Assembly (NCBI GenBank): GCA_934234005.1
Contig: CAKQHC010000012.1
Location: 1 to 22,452, forward strand
DNA length: 22,452 bases
Reading direction: 5' to 3'
DNA from: an uncultured Methanomassiliicoccales archaeon
GTDB lineage: Archaea > Thermoplasmatota > Thermoplasmata > Methanomassiliicoccales > Methanomethylophilaceae
Shown: piece after piece, positions 14,941 to 22,452 of the stretch
How positions within the stretch are numbered: the stretch's first letter is position 1
How the letters are laid out: each line of letters begins with the position of its first letter
Notes under the pieces: model-generated
What the model was told of the DNA's origin: nothing
The model's database searches: none
Seen by the model: the letters and a program-made list of their open reading frames with translations, nothing else
Position numbers and translations under genes: made by a program

Positions 14941-16186
14941 CGGCCTTTCTCACCTTGACGGATTCGCAGTGGGCATTCAGTCCTTCGGCGGTGGCAAGGG
15001 TCTCAATTGTTTTGGACAGATTGGACAAACCCTCTTTGGTAAGATATTGAACGGTCGATGTTTTCATGAATGTCGATACATTGAGTCCGGAACAGGTAGT
15101 TGCGTGTCCGGCAGTAGGCAGAACGTGGTTGGTTCCCGAAGCATAGTCGCCTGCGGCAACGGGCGTGTACGGGCCTACGAATATCGAACCGCCGTTAGTT
15201 ACTTTGGAAAGTGCGTCCAAGGGATCCTTTACCTGTATCGAAAGGTGCTCCGGAGCGATTCCGTTCATCGTTTCGATTGCAAGATCGAGATCTTCGCAGA
15301 CAATGTAACCCGAATTGTTCAGCGCTTTCTCTATGATTTCTTTCCTGGGAGCGTTTGCAATCATTTTCTCCATATACGACCAAACTTTGTCGGGCAGTGA
15401 CGGATCGGACGTTACCATCAAACATGCAGACGAGGGATCGTGTTCAGCCTGTGCGATAAGATCGGATGCTATGAACTCGGGATTTCCGGATTCGTCCGCA
15501 AGCACTCCTATTTCGCTGGGCCCTGCGGGGAAGTCAATGTCTACTTTGTGGCGCAACATCATTTTTGCGGCGGTTACAAACACATTTCCCGGACCTACGA
15601 TTTTCTGAACGGGTTCGATAGACTCTGTTCCGAGAGCCATGGCGGCAATAGCCTGTGCGCCGCCGGTGAGATAGATTTCGTCGACGCCTGCTATGTCTGC
15701 TGCAACAAGTGTTATCGGGTTTGCAGGTGCGGGGGTGCACATAACAATTTCGTCAACACCCGCGACGCGTGCAGGTATCACTGTCATCAGTACGGTGCTG
15801 GGGTATGATGCCCTTCCTCCGGGTATGTAGCATCCTACTCTTTCCAGCGGAGTGGATTTCATACCGAGCGTGATTCCAGGTTCAACCTCCGAAAGCCACA
15901 GTCCTCTCGGCATCTGCATTTCGTGGAAGCGCTGAATGTTATATGCTGCATTTTCCAGCTCTTCTACTACTTCCTGCGAAACTTTGGTGTATGCCTCTTC
16001 AATGTCGTCGCGTGAGACTGCGATGCGTTTGAGATCGGTCTTATCGAATTTTTTTGCCAACTCAATTAGGGTTTTGTCACCGTTTTCGCGGACACTTTCA
16101 ATGATGTCCCTGACGGTATCCGTAACCTGGTCGACTTTGGATTCACGGTTTTCTTTCCAGAAGTCTTCGCTGACCTGCTTCCACAT
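14924..16186 (-). CDS. hisD: histidinol dehydrogenase
   Basis: The product has 420 residues, the usual size. The zinc ligands are visible as Q246 and H249 (IAQAEHDPSS), D347 (GDYASGTNHVLPT) and H406 near the C-terminus. The catalytic Glu-His pair is E313-H314 (GIAPEHLSI). VGPGNVFVTAAK (198-209) and DFPAGPSEIGVLAD (218-231) are family blocks. The enzyme oxidises histidinol to histidine in two NAD-dependent steps, the last of histidine synthesis. No other his gene is in the window; instead it heads an operon with ppk1 and ppx. A TATA box about 28 bases before the ATG and no good Shine-Dalgarno site suggest a leaderless message. Confidence 0.97.
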   Translation of the reverse strand: MWKQVSEDFWKENRESKVDQVTDTVRDIIESVRENGDKTLIELAKKFDKTDLKRIAVSRDDIEEAYTKVSQEVVEELENAAYNIQRFHEMQMPRGLWLSEVEPGITLGMKSTPLERVGCYIPGGRASYPSTVLMTVIPARVAGVDEIVMCTPAPANPITLVAADIAGVDEIYLTGGAQAIAAMALGTESIEPVQKIVGPGNVFVTAAKMMLRHKVDIDFPAGPSEIGVLADESGNPEFIASDLIAQAEHDPSSACLMVTSDPSLPDKVWSYMEKMIANAPRKEIIEKALNNSGYIVCEDLDLAIETMNGIAPEHLSIQVKDPLDALSKVTNGGSIFVGPYTPVAAGDYASGTNHVLPTAGHATTCSGLNVSTFMKTSTVQYLTKEGLSNLSKTIETLATAEGLNAHCESVKVRKADADEE

Positions 16187-16209
16187 GATTATTGCCTATT
16201 ATTACGTGC

Positions 16210-16219
16210 GATATATAAG
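16210..16219 (-). promoter_or_regulatory. TATA box of hisD-ppk1-ppx
   Basis: CTTATATATC on the minus strand is centred about 28 bases before the hisD ATG. This is the distance expected when transcription begins at the start codon. Confidence 0.65.
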
Positions 16220-16537
16220 CATCGGTTCAACCCGCTACAGATAGTGCGCTTACCTATCTGGATACAGGTTTAGACATTAATGATTATTATTTTGATAACT
16301 ATTGTCGTAATCCGGTTTCAGTTAATCCCGTTTAAAAATCCATGATTACGGTAATGTTAGGATAATAAAACTGAATAACAAAAACGGTACATGCGGCATT
16401 ACACGGGAAGATAAACTGTATTTCGGATCGGACAAATAAATCGCATTAAAAATTCCAACAGTGTTTCCGTCGGCATACTGTGGATTATGTGTCAAAATGC
16501 CCGCATATACGGCATAAGCACATGTGTTAAGACAAGC
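16220..16537. other. divergent intergenic region between hisD and trkA
   Basis: No gene is visible here. The region is moderately AT-rich. A 7-base inverted repeat, CAGATAG (16238-16244) and CTATCTG (16254-16260), sits just upstream of the hisD TATA box where an activator could bind. An 8-base palindrome, CACATGTG, is at 16519-16526, just upstream of the trkA TATA box. I see no RNA gene. Confidence 0.5.
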
Positions 16538-16546
16538 CTTATATTC
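16538..16546 (+). promoter_or_regulatory. TATA box of trkA
   Basis: CTTATATTC is centred about 28 bases before the trkA ATG at 16570. The spacing points to a leaderless transcript, and no Shine-Dalgarno site is present. Confidence 0.55.
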
Positions 16547-16557
16547 GGGCGCGTACT

Positions 16558-16567
16558 GGGATATCCC
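16558..16567. promoter_or_regulatory. 10-base perfect palindrome at the trkA start
   Basis: GGGATATCCC ends two bases before the trkA ATG and covers the expected transcription start. Its place and symmetry suit an operator, but no binding protein is known. Confidence 0.3.
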
Positions 16568-16569
16568 GA

Positions 16570-17943
16570 ATGAAAGTTATAATCGTTGGAGCCGGAGACG
16601 TTGGTTCTGTTTCAGCCAATACGATTTCGCAAATACACGATGTCCTCGTCATAGAGAAAAACGAAGATATCGCCGAAATGGTGAAATCGCGTCTGAACGT
16701 ATCTGTTTACGTTGCAGACGGTACCAATCCGCAGGTTCTCGCATTCTGCATCAATACGCACGGTGCGGATATAGTGCTTGCCGCAACCAACGATGATGCC
16801 AACAATCTTTTCATCTGTATGATGGTAGACCGCATAGATTCACGCATCAGAACAGTGGCATCCGTTACCGATCCGGATTTTATCATCCAAAAAAGCACTC
16901 AGGGATTTCCGGGTGTGGACTTTATAATTACGCCTGAATTAATCGCCGCGCGTAAAATGTACCGTATCGCAATGTTGGAAAATGCGATAGATTATGAATT
17001 TTTAGAGAGCATGAACACCTCGGTCTGCATCTATTCCATTCAGAGTTTTCATTCGGTTGTAGGAAAAATAGTAATGGAACTGCCGCTGCCCGAAAAATGT
17101 GCTATCTTCGGAATTTACCGCGACGACGTGCTGTATACGCGCGTAGATACAATGGATATCAGGTCCGGAGACCGCATAGCGGTATTCGGTAACGATTCGG
17201 ATATAGAACAGATCAACAAAATTATCGGAGTTTACGACCACAACAAAGAGTTTGCCATTCTCGGAGGTTCGATTGCCGGATTCAGATTGGCTAAAATGAT
17301 ATCCGAAAATCCGCAGACGCATGCAGTTAAAATCGTTGACAAAGATACAAGGCTCTGCAACATGATGTCTAAAAAATTGGATCATGTGATGGTTGTTAAT
17401 GCCGATTTTACAGATCCGGAAATACAACAGAGCGAGAATCTTTTCAAAGCAGACTGTACGCTTCTCGCATCCCGTAAAGATGACACAAATCTTCTGCTGA
17501 GCATGGCCGGACAGAAATACAAAGCAAGAAAATTAGTTGCACGCTATTCCAAAAAAGAATACGAAGACGTTTTCATGTATACGGGATTGGATTCGCTGAT
17601 AGGTTATCCGACGATAATTTCTAATGAAATCACAAAAATTTTCGTATCCGACGAAAAAGCATTGGTCAGACTGCGCAATCCTTCGGAAATGTTCTTTACA
17701 TACATCGTAACCGATAAATCAAAGATTGTCGGGAAGTACCTCGGCGATTTAACCGTCCCCGAAGGGGTAAGAATCGTAGGCATACAGCGTAAATCGTGTG
17801 ACAGGGAATGCGACAAGGAAGTAATCTATCCTAAATTGGATACACTCATTCAACTGAACGACGCGGTAATTGTTTTTACGTGCACAAGAGATTCGTCGGT
17901 ATTAGCCGAATTATTCGGCAGAGAATCGTTACCGGAGTTGTGA
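16570..17943 (+). CDS. trkA: TrkA, NAD-binding regulatory subunit of potassium uptake
   Basis: The product has 457 residues, the length of a two-unit TrkA. The first RCK_N domain has the dinucleotide motif GAGDVG (7-12) and the acidic E29 at the end of the second strand (VLVIEKNED). A first RCK_C part follows (about 140-220, ending in IRSGDRIAVFG). The second RCK_N begins FAILGGSIAGFRLAKMI (228-244) with GGSIAG, and a second RCK_C ends in QLNDAVIVFT. The protein forms a ring on the cytoplasmic face of TrkH and gates it in response to nucleotides. trkH follows after four bases, so the pair is one operon. The start ATG fits the N-terminal strand exactly. Confidence 0.96.
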   Translation: MKVIIVGAGDVGSVSANTISQIHDVLVIEKNEDIAEMVKSRLNVSVYVADGTNPQVLAFCINTHGADIVLAATNDDANNLFICMMVDRIDSRIRTVASVTDPDFIIQKSTQGFPGVDFIITPELIAARKMYRIAMLENAIDYEFLESMNTSVCIYSIQSFHSVVGKIVMELPLPEKCAIFGIYRDDVLYTRVDTMDIRSGDRIAVFGNDSDIEQINKIIGVYDHNKEFAILGGSIAGFRLAKMISENPQTHAVKIVDKDTRLCNMMSKKLDHVMVVNADFTDPEIQQSENLFKADCTLLASRKDDTNLLLSMAGQKYKARKLVARYSKKEYEDVFMYTGLDSLIGYPTIISNEITKIFVSDEKALVRLRNPSEMFFTYIVTDKSKIVGKYLGDLTVPEGVRIVGIQRKSCDRECDKEVIYPKLDTLIQLNDAVIVFTCTRDSSVLAELFGRESLPEL

Positions 17944-17947
17944 TTCT

Positions 17948-19591
17948 TTGAGTCGTCATATGTCTGTACAGGGCAGGTACGAAAGCGGAACTGTCAGAAT
18001 GATGGGGCTCGTGGAGATCGTATTCGCAATTATAATGCTCATCCCGTGCATCGTTGCCGTGTATTACAAAGAAGACATATTTCCGTTCATAGTTTTGGTA
18101 CCGGTTCTGTTCATTGCAGGATTGCTTCAATATCTGTTGTTCACGCCTTCCAAAAATATCCGCAGTGTGAACGGTTTGCTGATTGTTGTTATTGCATGGG
18201 CATTCGTGTTTCTCATAGGCATGATTCCGTATTGGCTTTCGGGACTTTCGTTCGTAGATTCCCTGTTCGAGTCGGTGAGCGGGTTTACCACCACCGGTGC
18301 AACGATACTGAGCGATATCGAATCATATCCGCGCAGTTTGTTGATTTGGCGCAGTCTCACTCAGTGGGTTGGCGGTTTTGCCGTAATTATCATATTCATG
18401 TATATTCTGCCCATATTGGGTGTCGGCAGAGCGCTGTTCTCCAACGAACTTTCGGGATCCGGTTCATCAAATTATACAGTAAAAATGGAAAAAGCCGCAA
18501 GGTCGTTCATTGTGGTTTATGCGGTTCTCAGCTTGTTGCACTTGGGACTTTTACTGATTTGCGGTGTCGGGCCTTTTGAAGCAACCTGTATGATGTTCTC
18601 TACAATCTCTACCGGGGGACTGATGTGTACCAATGACAGTCTTCAAAGTTTCTCAACTGTTGTTCAGTTGATCACCGTAATTTTTATGTTCATGGGAGGA
18701 GTGAACTTTTATCTCCACTACCGTGCAATATATTGCAAGGAATCAAACGTAAACGAAATCCTGATGCCGGAATCGCGCGACTATCAAGAACAGAAAAAAG
18801 AGACAGTCTGGGAAAAAATTGTTTCGTCATTGCAGATTGTCAAACGTATAAAAGTATATTTCAGCAATTCCGAATTCAGATTCAACCTATTGTGGTTCTT
18901 GGGAATTGCCGTGATCGCATACGCGTTTGTGTTGGCCCATACGGAAATTTTTGACGGATCGCTGTCGGACTATCTCGGAGAGTTTAAGAATATAGTATTT
19001 ACCGTGGTGTCGCTGGGTACCACAACCGGATTTTCGGTCAATGATTACACGCAATACCCCGTATTTGTCATCATGCTGTTGTTCCTTGTTGCATTTTTCG
19101 GAGCTTCTGCAGGTTCGACAAGCGGAGGAATCAAGCTGTATCGCCTCAGGGTCGTGTATGGATTTCTTACTAATGCCGTCTTCCGTACATTGAGGCCCAA
19201 TACCGTATTTACGGTTAAAATGGATCGCAACACCGTGTCCAACGACACCGTTGTATCGGCAGTTTCCGTAGTTCTCGTGTACATAATGACCTTGGTTGTC
19301 GCTGCCGCAATTATCATGGCTTACGGTTTTGATTTGGCAGATTCGTTCGGATTGAGCGTATCCGCAGTATCGAACGGCGGCCTTGGTTTCGGCAATTACG
19401 GACCGTACGGATCAATGTCTACACTTCCGAGTTCATTGAAAACCTTCCTTGCATTCCTGATGTGGGTCGGTCGTTTGGAAATCCTCGTAGCTCTGATTTA
19501 TTTCACACCGTCGTTCTGGAAAGAACTTTGGATGAATCACAGAACAAAAGTTCGTTTGAAATGGGAATCCAAGAACAAAAGAGAAGATTGA
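17948..19591 (+). CDS. trkH: TrkH, potassium-translocating membrane subunit
   Basis: The product has about 547 residues with many hydrophobic segments. The four pore loops with their central glycines are SGFTTTGATI (111-120), STISTGGLMC (218-227), SLGTTTGFSV (355-364) and SAVSNGGLGF (472-481), each part of the K+ selectivity filter of the SKT superfamily. QWVGGFAVIIIFMYILPILGVG (139-160) and GASAGSTSGGIKLYRLR (385-401) are conserved family blocks. It takes up potassium across the membrane with TrkA as its regulator. The TTG at 17948 is chosen because GGAG inside the trkA end is about 10 bases upstream; the ATG at 17960 is an alternative that shortens the protein by four residues. Confidence 0.95.
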   Translation: MSRHMSVQGRYESGTVRMMGLVEIVFAIIMLIPCIVAVYYKEDIFPFIVLVPVLFIAGLLQYLLFTPSKNIRSVNGLLIVVIAWAFVFLIGMIPYWLSGLSFVDSLFESVSGFTTTGATILSDIESYPRSLLIWRSLTQWVGGFAVIIIFMYILPILGVGRALFSNELSGSGSSNYTVKMEKAARSFIVVYAVLSLLHLGLLLICGVGPFEATCMMFSTISTGGLMCTNDSLQSFSTVVQLITVIFMFMGGVNFYLHYRAIYCKESNVNEILMPESRDYQEQKKETVWEKIVSSLQIVKRIKVYFSNSEFRFNLLWFLGIAVIAYAFVLAHTEIFDGSLSDYLGEFKNIVFTVVSLGTTTGFSVNDYTQYPVFVIMLLFLVAFFGASAGSTSGGIKLYRLRVVYGFLTNAVFRTLRPNTVFTVKMDRNTVSNDTVVSAVSVVLVYIMTLVVAAAIIMAYGFDLADSFGLSVSAVSNGGLGFGNYGPYGSMSTLPSSLKTFLAFLMWVGRLEILVALIYFTPSFWKELWMNHRTKVRLKWESKNKRED

Positions 19592-19606
19592 CTTTGTTTG
19601 TTTGTT
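19592..19606 (+). terminator. T-rich end of the trkAH transcript
   Basis: CTTTGTTTGTTTGTT follows the trkH TGA directly. Archaeal termination often needs only a T-rich stretch, and the next gene converges 25 bases away, so termination is expected here. Confidence 0.4.
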
Positions 19607-19616
19607 GATTCTCCGA

Positions 19617-20456
19617 TCAAGCCGAATGGACATTGCAGTAACTTATGATGTTTACTGCGGCTTTATTGCCGGGAGAGATTTCATTAATCGCTCCCGCGAT
19701 AATTTTGGCTTTGTCGTATTCTCCTTTTTCGACAAGACATAATCCCAAAGTTTCCATAGCTCCGATGTGGGCAGGATCCATTTGTATGGCACGACTCGCA
19801 TAACCCGCAGCCGCCTTGATATTTCCGGACACGCGCATAGCAAAAGCCGCCAACGCATTGGAATCGGCGGTTTTATCCTTTAATGCGGCACGCGCATATT
19901 TGACTACATCCTTATTGCGTCCGGCAAGCATAAGCGCACCCACATAAGACGAACGGACGTCGTATGACTTTGGATTCTCGCCCAATAGTTTTTCGGCATT
20001 GGATATTGCTTCGGAATGTTCGCCCAGCGAACTCAAAACGCTTGTTAATAGGATACGGTCGGCAGTTTCCATAGTTTCTATACTGTTCAGCTTATCCAAC
20101 GCGGATTCGTATTCTTCCATATCAAAAAGACAGATTGCGGAAAGTCTGTTTACGGAATCATTTTTCGACATGTTTTTGAGAATACCGTATGCTACCGTGG
20201 GCATTTCCAATCCGTTCAATGCTGCCGCAATCTGCATTTTTGTCTCTTCGTCTTCCGGAAGGGAAGACAGCAGAGTATCTACAACAATATGAATGGATTC
20301 AAAATCGTTGACAACTTTCAACAAAGAGATAGACTTAATCAGTGTAAACGGCGTTTTATCCTCTGAAACAATGTCCAGAACCTTACGGCCGATACAATCT
20401 GTATTTCCGTCGGTTATATCTTTGGTAATCTCCGCGAAAGCTGATTCGGTATCCAT
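19617..20456 (-). CDS. tetratricopeptide-repeat (TPR) protein
   Basis: The product has 279 residues, acidic and almost wholly helical. TPR-like helix pairs are recognisable at about 110-150 (AICLFDMEEYESALDKLNSI), 150-180 (SSLGEHSEAISNAEKLLGENP), 215-235 (NIKAAAGYASRAIQMDP) and 240-270 (ETLGLCLVEKGEYDKAKIIA), with the usual A, G and Y positions and a P closing each repeat. There is no signal peptide and no enzymatic domain, so it probably works as a cytoplasmic binding scaffold. Its partner is unknown. It converges with trkH and diverges from the AAA15-DUF4435 pair across an 85-base promoter region. That divergence does not prove a shared role. A TATA element 28 bases before the ATG suggests a leaderless message. 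Confidence 0.8.
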   Translation of the reverse strand: MDTESAFAEITKDITDGNTDCIGRKVLDIVSEDKTPFTLIKSISLLKVVNDFESIHIVVDTLLSSLPEDEETKMQIAAALNGLEMPTVAYGILKNMSKNDSVNRLSAICLFDMEEYESALDKLNSIETMETADRILLTSVLSSLGEHSEAISNAEKLLGENPKSYDVRSSYVGALMLAGRNKDVVKYARAALKDKTADSNALAAFAMRVSGNIKAAAGYASRAIQMDPAHIGAMETLGLCLVEKGEYDKAKIIAGAINEISPGNKAAVNIISYCNVHSA

Positions 20457-20477
20457 ACGCTCTCGATTGCCACCGAT

Positions 20478-20491
20478 TTAATAAAATTTAT
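20478..20491 (-). promoter_or_regulatory. TATA region of the TPR gene
   Basis: ATAAATTTTATTAA on the minus strand is centred about 28 bases before the ATG at 20456. Confidence 0.45.
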
Positions 20492-20510
20492 CCGAGACCG
20501 ACCGTCAACC

Positions 20511-20520
20511 GTATTATCTT
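20511..20520 (+). promoter_or_regulatory. possible TATA box of the AAA15-DUF4435 operon
   Basis: GTATTATCTT is a modest TATA match, centred about 27 bases before the ATG at 20542, consistent with a leaderless message. No Shine-Dalgarno site precedes the ATG. Confidence 0.35.
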
Positions 20521-20541
20521 TGAATACGATACCTGCATGTC

Positions 20542-21579
20542 ATGACGATAACCAACGTTTCCATAACAGGCCTTTTCGGTGAATTCGATTATGATTTGAA
20601 ACTATGCGGAAACCTTACGTACGTTCATTCCCCGAACGGATACGGCAAAAGTACCGTAATGCATCTGATAACGGCCGCATTGAAAGGAGATGTAGATTAT
20701 ATCTCTGGGACGCAGTTTGAAAGAATGGATATATCTTTCACCGATGAATCCAAACTGATTGTCGAAAACAACAACGGAAAGTTAACAGTCCAAATGTCCA
20801 AAAACGGTTTGGAAACAATTCTCTCCCCGTCCGATATGGAAGAGATTATGCCTGTATGCTACATAGGTCCCGAAAGATTGTTGATTAGAAAATGTGACGG
20901 ACATATTTCGCCCGCATTGGAAACATATGCGCAGGAGCTTTATGAAAACATAGCTTCTGCCAGAGATCATTCGGCACTGGAAGAAATTACCGATGCGGGT
21001 TGCACCATGAGTGATGCCGAACTCGAAAGCCGTTTCCGTGATATAAAAGCCAAATTGGAATACATGTCCGGCGCAGGGTTGCAGCCGATAATTCCTCCCG
21101 GAATGAGAATGCCCCCGTCAAGATACGAATTGAGCAATTATCGCAACGATTACATTATTTTTGCCAAAGAGTTAAGCAGATATCTGAAAAACAATTATGA
21201 AATCGCAGAATCGGTCATAGTGTTCAAAGATATTGTCAACAGTATATTCATCAATAAAAAAGTCGAGATAAATCCCAATGGAAAAATAGTAGTGAAACTA
21301 AGTAACGGTTCATCTCTTCCGTTATGCAGACTGTCTTCCGGCGAGAAACAGATAATCATCATGTTCTACAATTTGCTGTTCCACACATGTAAAAATTCTT
21401 TGGTAATAATCGATGAACCTGAGATTTCTCTTCACGTCAGTTGGCAGCAACGTCTCGGATCTCTGTTTGAAGACATATGCCGCATCAGGAATCTTCAAAT
21501 GATTGTCGCTACCCACTCGCCGCAAATAATACACGACAGATGGGATTGCGCCGTTGAACTGAGGTCTGATGATGCGTGA
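20542..21579 (+). CDS. AAA15-type (ABC/SMC-like) ATPase, probable AriA-like component
   Basis: The product has 345 residues. Walker A is SPNGYGKST (30-38), the ABC signature is LSSGEKQ (264-270), Walker B is LVIIDEPEISLH (287-298, catalytic E292) and the switch histidine is H325 in VATHSPQ. This arrangement is that of the AAA15/AAA21 group of OLD- and SMC-like ATPases that sense or scaffold in antiphage systems. The section between Walker A and the signature is mostly helical, with an acidic stretch near 130-175, and lacks a long coiled coil. Its stop lies inside the start of a DUF4435 gene, an 11-base overlap. AAA15 plus DUF4435 in this order is the architecture of PARIS, where AriA holds the toxin AriB inactive until a trigger appears. 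This protein seems short for AriA, so it may be a divergent branch. No nuclease domain is fused. Confidence 0.75.
   Translation: MTITNVSITGLFGEFDYDLKLCGNLTYVHSPNGYGKSTVMHLITAALKGDVDYISGTQFERMDISFTDESKLIVENNNGKLTVQMSKNGLETILSPSDMEEIMPVCYIGPERLLIRKCDGHISPALETYAQELYENIASARDHSALEEITDAGCTMSDAELESRFRDIKAKLEYMSGAGLQPIIPPGMRMPPSRYELSNYRNDYIIFAKELSRYLKNNYEIAESVIVFKDIVNSIFINKKVEINPNGKIVVKLSNGSSLPLCRLSSGEKQIIIMFYNLLFHTCKNSLVIIDEPEISLHVSWQQRLGSLFEDICRIRNLQMIVATHSPQIIHDRWDCAVELRSDDA
21561..21565 (+). promoter_or_regulatory. Shine-Dalgarno site of the DUF4435 gene
   Basis: GAGGT inside the end of the ATPase gene is three bases before the ATG at 21569 and six before the ATG at 21572. The second ATG is therefore the better-spaced start. 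Confidence 0.5.
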
Positions 21580-22432
21580 ATACCTTACTTCAGACGACAT
21601 ATCGAATCAAATTTCCATGATGAGGTCCGTATTTAACGGAACAATTCTTGTCGTGGAAGGAGTCACCGATCAAAGGTTGTTCGAAAAATTCATCGACAAA
21701 GAAAATGTCCGTCTGATTCAGGCGCATTCCAAAGATAAGGTAAAAAGTACAGTAAAGTGCATGGAACAAAAAAGAAAAGACAACAGAATAATAGGCATTG
21801 TCGACCCCGATTTGGATTTGGTAGAAGGATTTAAACAAAAACATCCGATATATTACACAGATTGCCGCGATATGGAGATGATGCTTATTCGCAGCAATGC
21901 GTTTAATGACGTCATGGACGAGTACGGCAATCGTGACATCATAGATTCCAGAGGTTTTACGATAGAATCTGTCAGAGAATCTATTGTAAAAGCCAGTTCC
22001 AATGTGGGAAAACTGATGAAGGTTTCACGCGATCTCGGAGCATGCCTCAGTTTCAAGGATCTCGATTTTAAACGTTTCATCAACACCCGTTCAATTACAT
22101 GTGATTATCGTGCATTAATCGATGCTGTTGTTTTAAACACCGTTGTAAAGAAAGTAAATCGTAAAACAATATACGACGCATTCCTTAACGAAAGGGATTA
22201 CGACCCGTGGATCATTGCAAGAGGTCATGACACAGTCGACATACTCCTCCTGATACTCAATCGCGAAATCGGGTCGTTTAATGCCCGTTACCTTAACGAA
22301 GGAGAATTGGGCGGGGCTCTGCGCCTTGCATTCTCGGACAGTGACTTTAAAGCAACGGAATTATTTGCATCCACAGAATCGTGGTCCGAGATTTCAAAGA
22401 ATCCTTTGTGGAGTCTCATCAATCACAGTTGA
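21569..22432 (+). CDS. DUF4435 TOPRIM-like protein, probable AriB-like toxin nuclease
   Basis: The product has 287 residues (286 from the second ATG), about the size of AriB. A TOPRIM-like core shows the invariant glutamate E30 in GTILVVEGVTDQRLFEKFI and the acidic DPDLD (D79, D81, D83) in IIGIVDPDLDLVEG. TDCRDMEMMLI (97-107) is the conserved DUF4435 block after the core, and the C-terminal half is helical. These acidic residues are in place to hold metal ions, so the protein is predicted to be an active nuclease. In PARIS, AriB is released from AriA on infection and cuts a host lysine tRNA, stopping growth. Whether this archaeal protein has that target is unknown. It shares a message with the AAA15 ATPase through an overlapping start and ends 20 bases before the window edge, so further genes of the operon may lie outside. 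Confidence 0.75.
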   Translation: MMREYLTSDDISNQISMMRSVFNGTILVVEGVTDQRLFEKFIDKENVRLIQAHSKDKVKSTVKCMEQKRKDNRIIGIVDPDLDLVEGFKQKHPIYYTDCRDMEMMLIRSNAFNDVMDEYGNRDIIDSRGFTIESVRESIVKASSNVGKLMKVSRDLGACLSFKDLDFKRFINTRSITCDYRALIDAVVLNTVVKKVNRKTIYDAFLNERDYDPWIIARGHDTVDILLLILNREIGSFNARYLNEGELGGALRLAFSDSDFKATELFASTESWSEISKNPLWSLINHS

Positions 22433-22452
22433 AGTCCGATACAACGGTGCCG

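Noticed and set aside
20542..22432. Assignment of the ATPase-TOPRIM pair to Gabija, Septu or single-gene OLD systems
   Set aside because: Gabija has ATPase and TOPRIM in one protein plus a helicase. Septu has an HNH partner. OLD is a single fused protein. Here the TOPRIM protein is separate and of DUF4435 type.

Overview
The window looks like the chromosome of a methanogenic archaeon. The lineage is probably Methanomassiliicoccales or another member of the Thermoplasmatota. Archaeal markers are a group II chaperonin (thermosome), an Nre-family repair protein with a C-terminal PCNA-binding motif, an HdrD-like iron-sulfur protein with two CCG domains, and TATA boxes about 24-28 bases upstream of several start codons (leaderless transcripts). 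None of the 20 genes ends in TAG (17 TGA, 3 TAA). That would fit a lineage that reads TAG as pyrrolysine, but the lineage is inferred from gene content and not proven.

Layout. (a) 1-1261: the tail of an unrecognised gene converges on an HdrD-like oxidoreductase. (b) 1262-2373: a very AT-rich stretch of 1.1 kb with no gene. (c) 2374-3832: a leftward operon with two ATGA overlaps, encoding a 31-residue membrane peptide, a short-chain dehydrogenase and a frameshifted Suppressor-of-fused (SUFU) gene. (d) 3943-4464: an acetate-transporter homologue (SatP/GPR1/FUN34/YaaH) whose best ribosome-binding site points to an ATA codon. (e) 4571-6189: two tandem, related serine recombinases, bordered on one side by inverted repeats. 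(f) 6301-7311: a family 2 glycosyltransferase. (g) 7435-9060: the thermosome, with promoter, operator-like palindrome and terminator. (h) 9155-16186: a long leftward gene string, hisD-ppk1-ppx (overlapping), then nreA and an SPL-like radical SAM protein. (i) 16570-19591: trkA-trkH, a potassium uptake system. (j) 19617-20456: a TPR protein. (k) 20542-22432: an overlapping AAA15 ATPase / DUF4435 TOPRIM pair.

The most interesting system is the pair in (k). Its gene order, domain types and overlap match the AriA-AriB toxin module of the PARIS antiphage system, here in an archaeal context. Other points are the decayed SUFU gene in a translationally coupled operon, the start-codon problem of the transporter, the paired recombinases, and the clustering of polyphosphate synthesis and breakdown with hisD and two putative repair genes.
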